From positions 1 to 22,792 of the forward strand of contig CAJUNG010000029.1 of assembly GCA_910587725.1 (NCBI GenBank): a stretch of DNA of 22,792 bases, given 5' to 3'. Below are positions 1-7,578 of this stretch, one piece after another; the stretch's first letter is position 1; the number at the start of each line of letters is the position of its first letter. Position numbers and translations under genes: made by a program. This DNA is from an uncultured Bacilli bacterium. Its GTDB lineage: Bacteria; Bacillota_I; Bacilli_A; RF39; UBA660. The notes under the pieces are model-generated. The model saw only the letters and a program-made list of their open reading frames with translations, did no database searches and had not been told where the DNA came from.

Positions 1-108
1 ATATTCAAATTAATTAATCTTTTTATTTAGTGAGTACTTGACAGGTACTAATATCCTTCAATCTTTTTTTATTTCTACTACTTTTTTTACTGCCAACTAC
101 AAATCTAT

Positions 109-164
109 CATTAACGAGTCTCCCTTGAATTAGAGAATTGGTGATTAAGAGAGTCTCGTTAATG
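109..164. repeat. Inverted repeat with 14-base arms
   Basis: Arms at 109-122 (CATTAACGAGTCTC) and 151-164 (GAGTCTCGTTAATG) are reverse complements except at one position, with a 28-base spacer. It lies beyond the 3' end of the secreted-protein gene. No T-run follows in either direction, so it is not a typical intrinsic terminator. It could be a recombination or protein-binding site or an RNA stem. The rest of 1-218 shows no coding region. Confidence 0.4.
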
Positions 165-218
165 CAACATGAAATTAATATATATATAACCGAATAGGTT
201 GATTAGCATAAATAAATT

Positions 219-1112
219 TTAATATGTACGATTATGTGTGAAAGAAAGTCCAGCCATTTTGTCGTACTTATCACGAGTGCTATTACTATTGAATTTTAAT
301 ACTCCACCAAGTCCATCAGCTGCAAAAGTGTATGATTGAGATTCATCTAAATTAACATTCGTTTGTGCATGTTGATAAGTTGTAGCAACAGATATGGTTC
401 CTAATGAATTGATTTTTCCGTATACTGTTAGAAGTATATCGTATGGTCCACCAGCATTATCGGCTAAATTCATAGAAATTCCTGCTCCACTTGGCGCGGT
501 TTTAACATTTACGTTTGACTCTGAATATCTTAAGGTTGTTATTTGTGTACCTTCAGCATTTGAGTATGATTGACTTCCAAATGCACCAGAAAGATTGAAA
601 TTTGTTGTTCCTCTTTGCCAACGAGTTGCAATAACATCATATACTTTTACTTGAGGAAGTTTTTTCCATTGACATCTTGTCATAATTCTGAAATCTCCTC
701 CAGTAGAAATTGCGGTTTCAGCAGTTAATTTTTTATAAGTTGTTTCCCAGCATAGTGATCCACAACTTGTTCTAGCGTTGGGATTAATACTTTCATACTC
801 TTCTTCAGTAAGAAGTGTTTCCTGCGTTTCTGTGATTTCACCACGAGTATTTACAAAAGTTCTAGTTTCTACATAAATAGTTTCCTCATTTACCTTGATT
901 TTTGGATTTTCTGTTTCTAAGATGAATTGTTTCTCTGGCATGGTAGCTATTTCGTTTTCTGTGAATGCTTCACTTAACATTTGATATTGTTCTTGTGTTA
1001 TAGCAATTCCATTTTCATTAGTATAGTAAATCTCTTCAGCATTAACCGTTGTTATTTTACATACTGTGAATAGTGCTATCACAGCAGTTAATTTTAAAAT
1101 CGTTTTTTTCAT
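219..1112 (-). CDS. Secreted protein of unknown function
   Basis: A 297-residue protein with a clear Sec signal peptide: lysines at 2-3, a hydrophobic core at about 6-18, and a probable cleavage after NA at 25. The mature part has an acidic N-terminal region (about 26-110), then a cysteine pair in a TSCGSLCWETTYKK stretch (near 115-127), and a C-terminal half rich in Thr, Asn and Ser that looks like beta structure. No sortase motif, lipobox or membrane anchor is seen, so it is probably released or loosely bound. The start is supported by AAAGGAG just upstream of the ATG. It follows the Xre-type membrane regulator gene by about 57 bases on the same strand and is probably co-transcribed with it, so it may be its target or partner (inference). 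I do not recognise the family. Confidence 0.75.
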   Translation of the reverse strand: MKKTILKLTAVIALFTVCKITTVNAEEIYYTNENGIAITQEQYQMLSEAFTENEIATMPEKQFILETENPKIKVNEETIYVETRTFVNTRGEITETQETLLTEEEYESINPNARTSCGSLCWETTYKKLTAETAISTGGDFRIMTRCQWKKLPQVKVYDVIATRWQRGTTNFNLSGAFGSQSYSNAEGTQITTLRYSESNVNVKTAPSGAGISMNLADNAGGPYDILLTVYGKINSLGTISVATTYQHAQTNVNLDESQSYTFAADGLGGVLKFNSNSTRDKYDKMAGLSFTHNRTY

Positions 1113-1136
1113 TGTTTTCTCCTTTGATTTTGTTTT

Positions 1137-1179
1137 TGGAAAGTATTAATCATCTGTTGTAATGACCACCTACTTTCCA
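1137..1179. repeat. Intercistronic inverted repeat (9-bp arms)
   Basis: TGGAAAGTA (1137-1145) and TACTTTCCA (1171-1179) are perfect reverse complements, 25 bases apart. The right arm overlaps the stop codon of the upstream minus-strand regulator. In the direction of transcription it is followed by A-rich sequence, not a T-run, so an RNA stem affecting processing or stability between the two genes is more likely than a terminator. Confidence 0.35.
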
Positions 1180-2231
1180 TTACATTGTTTATTTTTTGCT
1201 TTTTTATATTCTATAGTGCCATCATTTTTTTGATTACTACAATAGTAATATTCTTCGTTGTCATATTGACAGATTCCGTTTTTTCTTTTTATTGCTAGAT
1301 TAGAATTTTGATTTGTATCATATGTGCCACAATAAAAATTTTCATCTACATATTTCCAAAATTCGTCTATATCTTCTTGTCTCATATAGTTGTAATCGAT
1401 ATACCCTTTTTTATAAAGTTCATCTGTAAATAATTCTAAAGTTAGCTTTTGTTCATTTGTGATAATGGCTCCACTTTTTAATGTAACATTTTGTTCTGTA
1501 TTGTATGTATCATCAGTTGCACATATTTTATCTATTTCTTTTTCTTTAAGTAACGATATTTCATTACTTGTTTTATTACAATTGTAGGCTTTATAAAATA
1601 AAGCGTTGTATATTATTACATTATATTCTTTATATATTTCTTTTATAGAAAAAATTGGTTGACGAAATCTATTTACGAGGCTAATTTTCTCAAAAAAAGA
1701 ATAACCTAAAATAATAAAAGATAGTGATGAAGCAATTATTAGAAATTTAATAGTATAGTTTTTTTTTCTTAGAAAATAACCTAATAAATATATATTGATG
1801 AATGAGGCGATAATGAATAAAATAATATTTACTATATTGTTTTGTGTGATTAAAGAGGTTATGTAGGTTCCAATAGATAGAATACTAAGTAAAATGCTTT
1901 CTTTTATTTTCATTTTGTTTATTTCTGTATTAGATATTTCGATTGTTTGCTTTAACATATCGTTATATTCTTCAAATTTTTGCGTGTCTTTGGAAGTATC
2001 TGATGCTTGTTCGTTTTTTTGAAGCTCGCCTCCCTGGAGTAACTCGATTGGCTCGATTCCGAAAACTAAGCAGATGTTGTTCCATAAGCCAATATCAGGT
2101 GTTCCAATACCTCGTTCCCATTTAGAAACGGCCTGTTCAGTTACACCAATTTGTCGAGCGACTTCTTTTTGTGTTAGCCCTTTTTCTTTTCGAAGATTAA
2201 CTAAATATTTTCCTAATTTTTCTTGATTCAT
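1170..2231 (-). CDS. Membrane-anchored Xre-family regulator, copy 1
   Basis: A 353-residue protein with an N-terminal Xre-type helix-turn-helix (about 6-60, with LTQKEVARQIGVTEQAVSKW), an acidic linker, three predicted membrane segments (about 112-128, 133-154, 160-180) and a C-terminal domain of about 170 residues. Three crossings put the HTH inside and the C-terminal domain outside. That domain has six cysteines, all conserved in the neighbouring paralog, as expected for disulfides in an exported domain. The open frame extends upstream to 2318, but I chose the ATG at 2229-2231: it has GAGGTAG in front and aligns exactly with the paralog's start. The likely role is a one-component regulator that reads an external signal directly; ligand and targets are unknown. 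Confidence 0.8.
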   Translation of the reverse strand: MNQEKLGKYLVNLRKEKGLTQKEVARQIGVTEQAVSKWERGIGTPDIGLWNNICLVFGIEPIELLQGGELQKNEQASDTSKDTQKFEEYNDMLKQTIEISNTEINKMKIKESILLSILSIGTYITSLITQNNIVNIILFIIASFINIYLLGYFLRKKNYTIKFLIIASSLSFIILGYSFFEKISLVNRFRQPIFSIKEIYKEYNVIIYNALFYKAYNCNKTSNEISLLKEKEIDKICATDDTYNTEQNVTLKSGAIITNEQKLTLELFTDELYKKGYIDYNYMRQEDIDEFWKYVDENFYCGTYDTNQNSNLAIKRKNGICQYDNEEYYYCSNQKNDGTIEYKKAKNKQCNGK

Positions 2232-2358
2232 TTTTACTACCTCATTTTTATGATAAATTGTTTTGTCTTTTTTTGCGTTCCTATTTATTAACTTACCAAA
2301 TATTGGAAAAAAATTCAATAAACGAGCTGTTTAGTCATATAAATGTTGAATAATATTG

Positions 2359-3426
2359 TTATTTGCATTGCTTATTTTTGGCTTTTTTGTACTCTATTTC
2401 CCCGTTACTTTGTAGATAGCTACAGTAATAATAATCTTCATTGTTATATTGACATATCCCATTTTTCCTTTTTATAACAATGTTATTGATGTCATTTTCG
2501 TAATATACGCAATAAAAATTATCATCTAAATATTCCCAAAAATCATTGAGATCTTTTTGGCGCATGTAATTATAATTTACGTATCCCTTTTTTTCTAATT
2601 CATCTGTAAATTTTTCTAAAACTGCTTTTTGACTTTTTGAAATAATAGCTCCGCTTTTCAGAATTAAATTTTTATTAGAATTATAGTTATCCTTTTCAGC
2701 GCATATTTCAACTAAATCCTCATTATTAAGTATTGAAATTTCATTTTCTGCAAAGTCACAACTATATGCTTTATAAAAGAAAGAATTATAGAGTGTAAGA
2801 TTATATTCTTTATAAATCTCTTTGATGGAAAAGATTGGTTGTCTAAATTTGTTAACAATGAAAACTTTTTCTAAAAAAATATATCCTATTATAATAAAGA
2901 TGATAATGATGATGGTGATAAGGTATTTTTTTATGTGGCTCATCTTTTTAAAAGGATAATCTAATAAGTAAATTACAATTAAGGTTGCTAGTATAAATAA
3001 TATAGAGTTTAGCCATGGGATGTCTAGAGTTAGGGAAATCGAATAAATGATTATCGCTAAAATAAGCCATAAAATACTTAACTTTAATTTCCCTTTATTT
3101 AATTTATTACTGGATTGATTAATTGTATCTTTTAGTACATCATTGTACTCCTCTTTAATTTCCTCTTCAACTTCTTCTTTAGATTTTTTATTATCATGAT
3201 TTATATCCTCTTGAAAGTATCCTGCACCTTTATATAATTCAACAATGTCTACATTAAATGTTTTACTTATAATTGCTAAATTTTCAATGTCGGGTATCCC
3301 ATGTCCACATTCCCATTTCGAAACCGCTTGACTGGTGACACCAATTTGTTGTGCTACCTCTTTTTGAGTGAGGTGCTTATTCTTTCTTAACTGGAGGAGG
3401 AATTTCCCTAATTTCTCTTGATCCAT
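2359..3426 (-). CDS. Membrane-anchored Xre-family regulator, copy 2
   Basis: A 355-residue paralog of the gene downstream. Xre helix-turn-helix at about 5-60 (LTQKEVAQQIGVTSQAVSKW), a glutamate-rich linker near 85-95, membrane segments at about 115-133, 139-157 and 165-187, and an outside domain from about 188. The ectodomain shares the RQPIFSIKEIYKEYN stretch, the YNYMRQ motif and six cysteines (AYxC, xICA, NFYC, GICQ, YYYC, KQC) with copy 1. AAAGG lies about 11 bases before the ATG. The two copies are about 127 bases apart, consistent with tandem duplication and divergence. The cytoplasmic linker and transmembrane segments have diverged more than the HTH and ectodomain. Regulation of the locus by its own products is plausible but not shown. 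Confidence 0.8.
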   Translation of the reverse strand: MDQEKLGKFLLQLRKNKHLTQKEVAQQIGVTSQAVSKWECGHGIPDIENLAIISKTFNVDIVELYKGAGYFQEDINHDNKKSKEEVEEEIKEEYNDVLKDTINQSSNKLNKGKLKLSILWLILAIIIYSISLTLDIPWLNSILFILATLIVIYLLDYPFKKMSHIKKYLITIIIIIFIIIGYIFLEKVFIVNKFRQPIFSIKEIYKEYNLTLYNSFFYKAYSCDFAENEISILNNEDLVEICAEKDNYNSNKNLILKSGAIISKSQKAVLEKFTDELEKKGYVNYNYMRQKDLNDFWEYLDDNFYCVYYENDINNIVIKRKNGICQYNNEDYYYCSYLQSNGEIEYKKAKNKQCK

Positions 3427-3582
3427 ATTATAACTACCTTTCTGTTACTGTCGAATTAAATATCTCACATATATAAAATTACCAAAATTTGACATTTTTT
3501 TCAATCAACGCATAGTTTAGTCTGTGGTTTTTACTTGATTTCTATTGGTTTTTATACGAATTTTGAATATTTAGAACTATGC

Positions 3583-3611
3583 TTGTATATTTAAGAAAAC
3601 TGTGTTACACT
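3583..3611 (+). promoter_or_regulatory. Promoter for the rluD-like operon
   Basis: TTGTAT (3583-3588), a 17-base spacer and TACACT (3606-3611) preceded by TG at 3603-3604, an extended -10. It is about 40 bases upstream of the ATG at 3653, in the divergent intergenic region shared with the minus-strand regulators. Confidence 0.6.
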
Positions 3612-3652
3612 AAGGCTCGTAGAGAAAATGTTAGGAAGAAAAGAGGGAAAAA

Positions 3653-4501
3653 ATGAAAGAATTTGAAACGTCGATAAAAAAGTCTCAAAAACTATTAGAT
3701 TTTTTAATTGAAAATACAAAATTTTCAAAAAATAGATGCAAATCTTTATTAAAATACGAAAATATTTTGGTTAATGGAGTTGTGCAAAGTAAGTTTGACT
3801 ACTTACTTAAAGAGGGAGATTTATTAAAAATTACTGCGACAAGGAGGGTTACTGCACCATTTCCTATTATTTATGAAGACCAAGAATTTTTGGTGGTCAA
3901 AAAAAGAGAACGTCTTTTAACGGTTTCTAATGATTCCTATGAGCGAAGCTTATTTAAAGATGCTATCCGTTATATAAAAGCAAAGAAGAGTGGGGAGAAT
4001 TTATATTTAGTTCATCGACTTGATAAAGAAACTAGTGGAATTGTATTATTTTGTAAAAGTAAAGAATTAACGAAAAAATTACAAGACAACTGGAATCAAC
4101 TTGTGCGTCTTCGTAACTACGTTGCTGTAGTAGAGGGAAAATTAGAAAAAAATGCGGGAACTTTGAAATACTATTTAGAAGAACATCAAGAAAAGAATGT
4201 TACCGTTACGGATGAATTGCACGGACAACTTGCGATTACGAATTATCAAGTATTGAAAGCTAATCGAGATTTTTCATTAGTTAATATTCAACTTGAAACG
4301 GGGAGAAAGAATCAAATTCGAGCAACATTTTCTTATCTTCATCACCCTATTGTTGGAGATAAGAAATACTATTCTAAAACCAATCCAATTCATCGAGTTT
4401 GTTTAGTTGCTAATCAATTAGAGTTTTTCCATCCAACAACAAAGAAACTATATCAATTTAAGATTCCTGTACCGAAAGAGTTTCTTAAATTAGTGAAATA
4501 A
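3653..4501 (+). CDS. RluA/RluD-family rRNA pseudouridine synthase
   Basis: A 282-residue enzyme predicted to convert specific uridines in rRNA (or tRNA) to pseudouridine. An N-terminal S4-like RNA-binding domain (about 14-61) precedes the catalytic domain. The family signature HRLDKETSG is at 121-129, with catalytic Asp124, and LETGRKNQIR later matches the conserved region that closes the active site. Length is typical of the RluD family. The start has GAGGG about 6 bases upstream. It is first in a run of four plus-strand genes ending at the terminator near 5662. Several RluD paralogs occur in Bacilli (YlyB, YjbO and YhcT types), and the exact target base cannot be assigned from sequence alone. 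Confidence 0.9.
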   Translation: MKEFETSIKKSQKLLDFLIENTKFSKNRCKSLLKYENILVNGVVQSKFDYLLKEGDLLKITATRRVTAPFPIIYEDQEFLVVKKRERLLTVSNDSYERSLFKDAIRYIKAKKSGENLYLVHRLDKETSGIVLFCKSKELTKKLQDNWNQLVRLRNYVAVVEGKLEKNAGTLKYYLEEHQEKNVTVTDELHGQLAITNYQVLKANRDFSLVNIQLETGRKNQIRATFSYLHHPIVGDKKYYSKTNPIHRVCLVANQLEFFHPTTKKLYQFKIPVPKEFLKLVK

Positions 4502-4552
4502 AACTTCCATTTTATAAAATAAGTATTATAATAAGATATAGGAGGCGAGAAA

Positions 4553-5107
4553 ATGAGAGAATTTGCAAAACGGGTTTTTGGGTTTAGTTTATTTGTGTCA
4601 ATTATCTTTTTAATCTTAGGAATCTTTTTAGTATTTCGAACGGAAGGAACAATTAATTTGATTTCTAGTATTATCGGTGTATTACTTCTTGCTAATGGAG
4701 GAATTACCTTAATCAATTATTTTAGAAATCAAGAACATTCTTATCCGATTGAATTAATTTATGGAATTTTAGTAGTGATTGCGGGATTCGTTTTAATTTT
4801 AAATCCTATTGCTATTGTTAGTGTTCTTCCTTTCGTTCTTGGTGTTTACTTTATTATTAGTGGAGCAATGAAATTAAAATATGTGCTAGATATTAAAAAT
4901 AATAAAGCTAGCATGCCCATTTATTCTTTGATTATATCGATTTTAATGATTGTTTGTGGAGTTTTATTTGTAGTAAATCCATTTAGTGGAGCAATTGCGA
5001 TTACGCAGGCCATCGGTATCTTTTTAATGGTCTATTCTATTTTAGATATCATAAACTATTTTTGTATTCGAAAAGATATTAAGATGTTAGAGGACTTGTT
5101 TAAATGA
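4553..5107 (+). CDS. HdeD/DUF308-family membrane protein
   Basis: A 184-residue, very hydrophobic protein with about six predicted membrane segments (roughly 9-28, 34-56, 66-84, 87-108, 121-141, 147-170). The segments form three similar hairpins with Gly-rich and NP-containing turns (LNPIA, VNPFSG), as in DUF308, the repeat family of HdeD. HdeD in enterobacteria is linked to acid resistance; that role should not be carried over here. An AGGAGG is 6 bases before the ATG. A TATAAT at 4527-4532 could give a weak internal promoter, but no good -35 is visible. Its stop overlaps the next gene's start by four bases, indicating translational coupling. Confidence 0.8.
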   Translation: MREFAKRVFGFSLFVSIIFLILGIFLVFRTEGTINLISSIIGVLLLANGGITLINYFRNQEHSYPIELIYGILVVIAGFVLILNPIAIVSVLPFVLGVYFIISGAMKLKYVLDIKNNKASMPIYSLIISILMIVCGVLFVVNPFSGAIAITQAIGIFLMVYSILDIINYFCIRKDIKMLEDLFK

Positions 5108-5460
5108 TAAAACTTGTTGGATATAAAAAATGTTCTACCTGCAAAAACGCATGTAAATATTTAGAAGAAAAAAGAATTGCTTATGATTTCCGTGATATTA
5201 AGGAAAAACCTTTTACAGAAGAAGAGATTCGTCATTTAATCGATACTTATTCGGTTAATGCTGACCGGTTATTTAATACAAGTGGTATTTTATATCGAGA
5301 ACTAAACTTGAAAGAAAAGCGTCCTCAAATGTCTATGGAAGAAAAAATTGAAATCTTAACTCGAGATGGGATGCTTGTAAAACGGCCTTTATTAATTACA
5401 GAGGAAAATTTACTTATCGGATTTCGGGAGAAAGAGTGGGAAAATTTATGGAAAAATTAA
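5104..5460 (+). CDS. ArsC/Spx-family thioredoxin-fold protein
   Basis: A 118-residue protein of the ArsC/Spx/YffB family. It has the N-terminal redox motif CSTC at 10-13 within GYKKCSTCKNA, and KRPLL at 93-97, the conserved loop containing the cis-proline. The CxxC and its length fit the Spx/MgsR/YffB group, which includes both RNA-polymerase-binding redox regulators and enzymes of unknown substrate. The Spx regions that contact RNA polymerase cannot be judged by eye, so regulator versus reductase stays open. It overlaps the upstream membrane-protein gene by four bases (ATGA) and overlaps the start of the next small gene. Confidence 0.85.
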   Translation: MIKLVGYKKCSTCKNACKYLEEKRIAYDFRDIKEKPFTEEEIRHLIDTYSVNADRLFNTSGILYRELNLKEKRPQMSMEEKIEILTRDGMLVKRPLLITEENLLIGFREKEWENLWKN

Positions 5461-5657
5461 CGAATGACGAAAAAATAAAACGCGTATCTACTCGCAAAAT
5501 ATTGAAAGTTTTCATTATTCTCTTTGCGATTCTTACTATCATTTTTGCTTGCCTTTCTTTATGGCGCGATGTAAATCCTGTATTTGCGATAGTTTTCTTT
5601 CTTGTAGAATTTCTATTAAATCGTTATCGATTAAGTTTAGATCCTAAGAAGGAGTGA
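5448..5657 (+). CDS. Small membrane protein, unknown
   Basis: A 69-residue protein with a charged N-terminus and two hydrophobic stretches (about 19-38 and 42-58), consistent with a small two-pass membrane protein. The frame opens at a GTG at 5436, but I prefer the ATG at 5448, preceded by GAGTGGG at suitable spacing. It overlaps the end of the ArsC/Spx-family gene, so it is probably translated by coupling, and it is last in the operon before a terminator. No family recognised. Confidence 0.6.
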   Translation: MEKLTNDEKIKRVSTRKILKVFIILFAILTIIFACLSLWRDVNPVFAIVFFLVEFLLNRYRLSLDPKKE

Positions 5658-5661
5658 ATGT

Positions 5662-5688
5662 AGTACACAAAATTGTGTACTTTTTTTT
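5662..5688 (+). terminator. Intrinsic terminator of the rluD-like operon
   Basis: AGTACACAA and TTGTGTACT (5662-5681) form a stem around a very short A-rich loop, followed at once by a run of T residues to 5688. It comes a few bases after the stop at 5657. Confidence 0.85.
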
Positions 5689-5725
5689 GATTTCAGTCGT
5701 AGAATAAAGTAGAAAGGGACAGGTT

Positions 5726-6913
5726 ATGAAAAAGATACTAATGCTTTTGTTTGTAGTTTTCATTTTGATTTCTCTTTTAAAATTAGAAGATGTCCTTACC
5801 AATAAAGAGAAAGAGGGGGATGCTTTGATGAATGAAGAAATTCGTGGAGTTTATGTTTCTTATATTGAACTTTCTAAATACTTAGATGGAAAAAACGAAG
5901 AAGAAGGAAAACAAATCATTTCTAGTATGATAGAGAAAATGAAAAATGATAAATTTAATTGGATTTTTCTTCATGTGCGTGCTTTTTCTGACTCTCTATA
6001 TCCATCAGATATCTATCCAACCCATTATTTAGTTTATGGAAACGAGGAAGAAGAACTTTCTTTTGATATTTTACAACACTTCATTTCTACTGCCCATGAG
6101 AAAGGGATGCAAGTTCACGCGTGGATTAATCCTTTTCGTGTTAGAAATAGTGGTGCAACAGAAAATATATCCGTTAAGAATCCTGCATTTTCGTATCTTG
6201 GGACAAGTCATGTTAAGTTGATTCCTGGGAAGGGTATCTATTATAATCCAGCAAGTGAGGAGGTTCAACAACTAATTCTTTCGGGAATCGATGAAATTTT
6301 AACTCGTTATTCTGTTGATGGAATTCATTTTGATGATTATTTTTATCCAGATGATACGATTGATTTAGAAAATTATGAGGCTTATCAAAAAGCAGGAGGA
6401 AATCTTTCCTTAAAAGAATATCGTTTGCAGGTGGTCAATGAATTTATAAAAAAAGTCTATACTCTTGTTAAATCGAAAAATCCTAAGTTATTATTTGGTA
6501 TTGCTCCAGAAGGAAATATGGAAAACAACTATGAAAAGAATTATGCGGATGTTTTGACTTGGATGCAAGAAGAAGGATATGTCGATTATATTATGCCACA
6601 GCTTTACTATGGATTTCAAAATAGTGCTAAACCTTACGCGATTGTTCTAAATGAATGGTCAGAAAAATTAACCAATGATAAAGTTTTTTTATTACCCGCT
6701 CTTGCTTTTTATAAAACAGGGGAGGTAGATACTTATGCTGGACTTGGTAGCACAGAATGGCAAGAATTTGAAAATGTCATTGCTAATCAAATTCGATTTT
6801 TAAGACAATTACCTAACGTTTCCGGTTTTTCTCTTTTTCGCTATGGGAGTTTATATGAAGACAAAGGAACTGTTCGGGAGGCAGAGTATCAAAATTTAAA
6901 GAAAATCCTTTAA
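5726..6913 (+). CDS. YngK-like GHL10/DUF187 exported glycoside hydrolase
   Basis: A 395-residue protein with an N-terminal hydrophobic segment (about 3-19) behind two lysines, an export signal or uncleaved membrane anchor. The rest matches the GHL10 (DUF187) family of TIM-barrel proteins related to glycoside hydrolases: IRGVYVSYIEL at 39-49 (first strand), HAWINPFR at 131-138, GIHFDDYFYP at 199-208 with candidate acidic active-site residues Asp203/Asp204, GIAPEGN at 258-264, and PQLYYGF at 291-297. Proteins of this type are usually extracytoplasmic and thought to act on cell-wall or other polysaccharides; the substrate here is unknown. No lipobox cysteine was found. AAAGGGACAGG precedes the ATG. 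It stands alone between a terminator and the first pilin promoter. Confidence 0.88.
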   Translation: MKKILMLLFVVFILISLLKLEDVLTNKEKEGDALMNEEIRGVYVSYIELSKYLDGKNEEEGKQIISSMIEKMKNDKFNWIFLHVRAFSDSLYPSDIYPTHYLVYGNEEEELSFDILQHFISTAHEKGMQVHAWINPFRVRNSGATENISVKNPAFSYLGTSHVKLIPGKGIYYNPASEEVQQLILSGIDEILTRYSVDGIHFDDYFYPDDTIDLENYEAYQKAGGNLSLKEYRLQVVNEFIKKVYTLVKSKNPKLLFGIAPEGNMENNYEKNYADVLTWMQEEGYVDYIMPQLYYGFQNSAKPYAIVLNEWSEKLTNDKVFLLPALAFYKTGEVDTYAGLGSTEWQEFENVIANQIRFLRQLPNVSGFSLFRYGSLYEDKGTVREAEYQNLKKIL

Positions 6914-6962
6914 ATTCTTCTGTCAACTTGACTTTCCTTTTTTGTATTCTTCACACTTTTAA

Positions 6963-6991
6963 TTTACAAATTCTTCCTTTCTTGCTATACT
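6963..6991 (+). promoter_or_regulatory. Promoter of first pilin gene
   Basis: TTTACA (6963-6968), a 17-base spacer and TATACT (6986-6991) with TG two bases upstream (6983-6984), so an extended -10. AGGAGG follows at 7001-7006 and the ATG at 7016. The promoter at 18847-18875 has the same two hexamers and spacing. Confidence 0.75.
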
Positions 6992-7015
6992 TTTTATTAT
7001 AGGAGGAGAGAAGAA

Positions 7016-7510
7016 ATGAATAAAAAAGGGTTCACATTAATTGAATTACTAGCGTCTCTTGCCATACTTTCGATTATTATGATTGTTGCTGTACCCAATG
7101 TAGTATCGATGTTAGATAAAAATAAGAAAGATATTTTGGTGTCTGATGCAAAACGCCTTGCATCTCTTGCAGAATCAGAATTAAGAAACAATGAAAGTAT
7201 TGATTGTGCGTATGGAGGGTTTATTGTTTTTACATATGCTTATTTAGATGATGGTTCTTTTGAAAAAGACCCAGATAATAAAAGTTATAATGCAAGTAAA
7301 TCCTTTGTTGTCGTACATAAAAAAGGAACGGCTAGTGGATATCAATTCGATTATTATGTTCAATTAATTGGAAGTAAAAGAGGAGCAGATTTAACATTAG
7401 TGAGAGGATTAACCCAAAAAGATGTAAAAGATAACTTTCAAGCGAATGCTCCAGCTGCGGCAATTGCTAAGGCAGTTGGTGTTTCATCACCTTCCATTGT
7501 TACTTATTAA
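7016..7510 (+). CDS. Type IV pilin-like protein 1
   Basis: A 164-residue protein with a class III (prepilin) signal: a short basic leader MNKKG, predicted cleavage between Gly5 and Phe6, then FTLIELLASLAILSIIM. Glu at position +5 of the mature protein is present, as needed for assembly of type IV pili and type II pseudopilins. The hydrophobic helix runs to about residue 35, followed by a hydrophilic head domain with few cysteines and no recognised domain. It has its own promoter and a strong AGGAGG. The tail (LTLVRGLTQKDVKDN onward) differs from the next two pilins. Whether it builds a pilus, a DNA-uptake pseudopilus or another filament cannot be told, as no assembly genes are in view. Confidence 0.85.
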   Translation: MNKKGFTLIELLASLAILSIIMIVAVPNVVSMLDKNKKDILVSDAKRLASLAESELRNNESIDCAYGGFIVFTYAYLDDGSFEKDPDNKSYNASKSFVVVHKKGTASGYQFDYYVQLIGSKRGADLTLVRGLTQKDVKDNFQANAPAAAIAKAVGVSSPSIVTY

Positions 7511-7530
7511 TCAATGATTTATTGAATTTT
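7511..7530 (+). terminator. Possible weak terminator after pilin 1
   Basis: TCAAT and ATTGA (7511-7525) can pair around a GATTT loop, followed by TTTTT. The stem is only five pairs and AT-rich, so it would be weak and partial read-through into the next pilin is possible. Confidence 0.35.
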
Positions 7531-7532
7531 TC

Positions 7533-7561
7533 TTGACTAATGGATTAAATTCAAGTATATT
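7533..7561 (+). promoter_or_regulatory. Promoter of pilin 2-pilin 3 pair
   Basis: TTGACT (7533-7538), a 17-base spacer and TATATT (7556-7561). It lies about 30 bases upstream of the ATG at 7592 and would serve both tandem pilins. The -10 here is not extended. Confidence 0.65.
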
Positions 7562-7578
7562 TAAAATGTAATAAGAAT

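Noticed and set aside
4453..4716. Minus-strand open frame across the rluD-like/hdeD-like junction
   Set aside because: It overlaps two well-supported plus-strand genes and has no family features or ribosome site.
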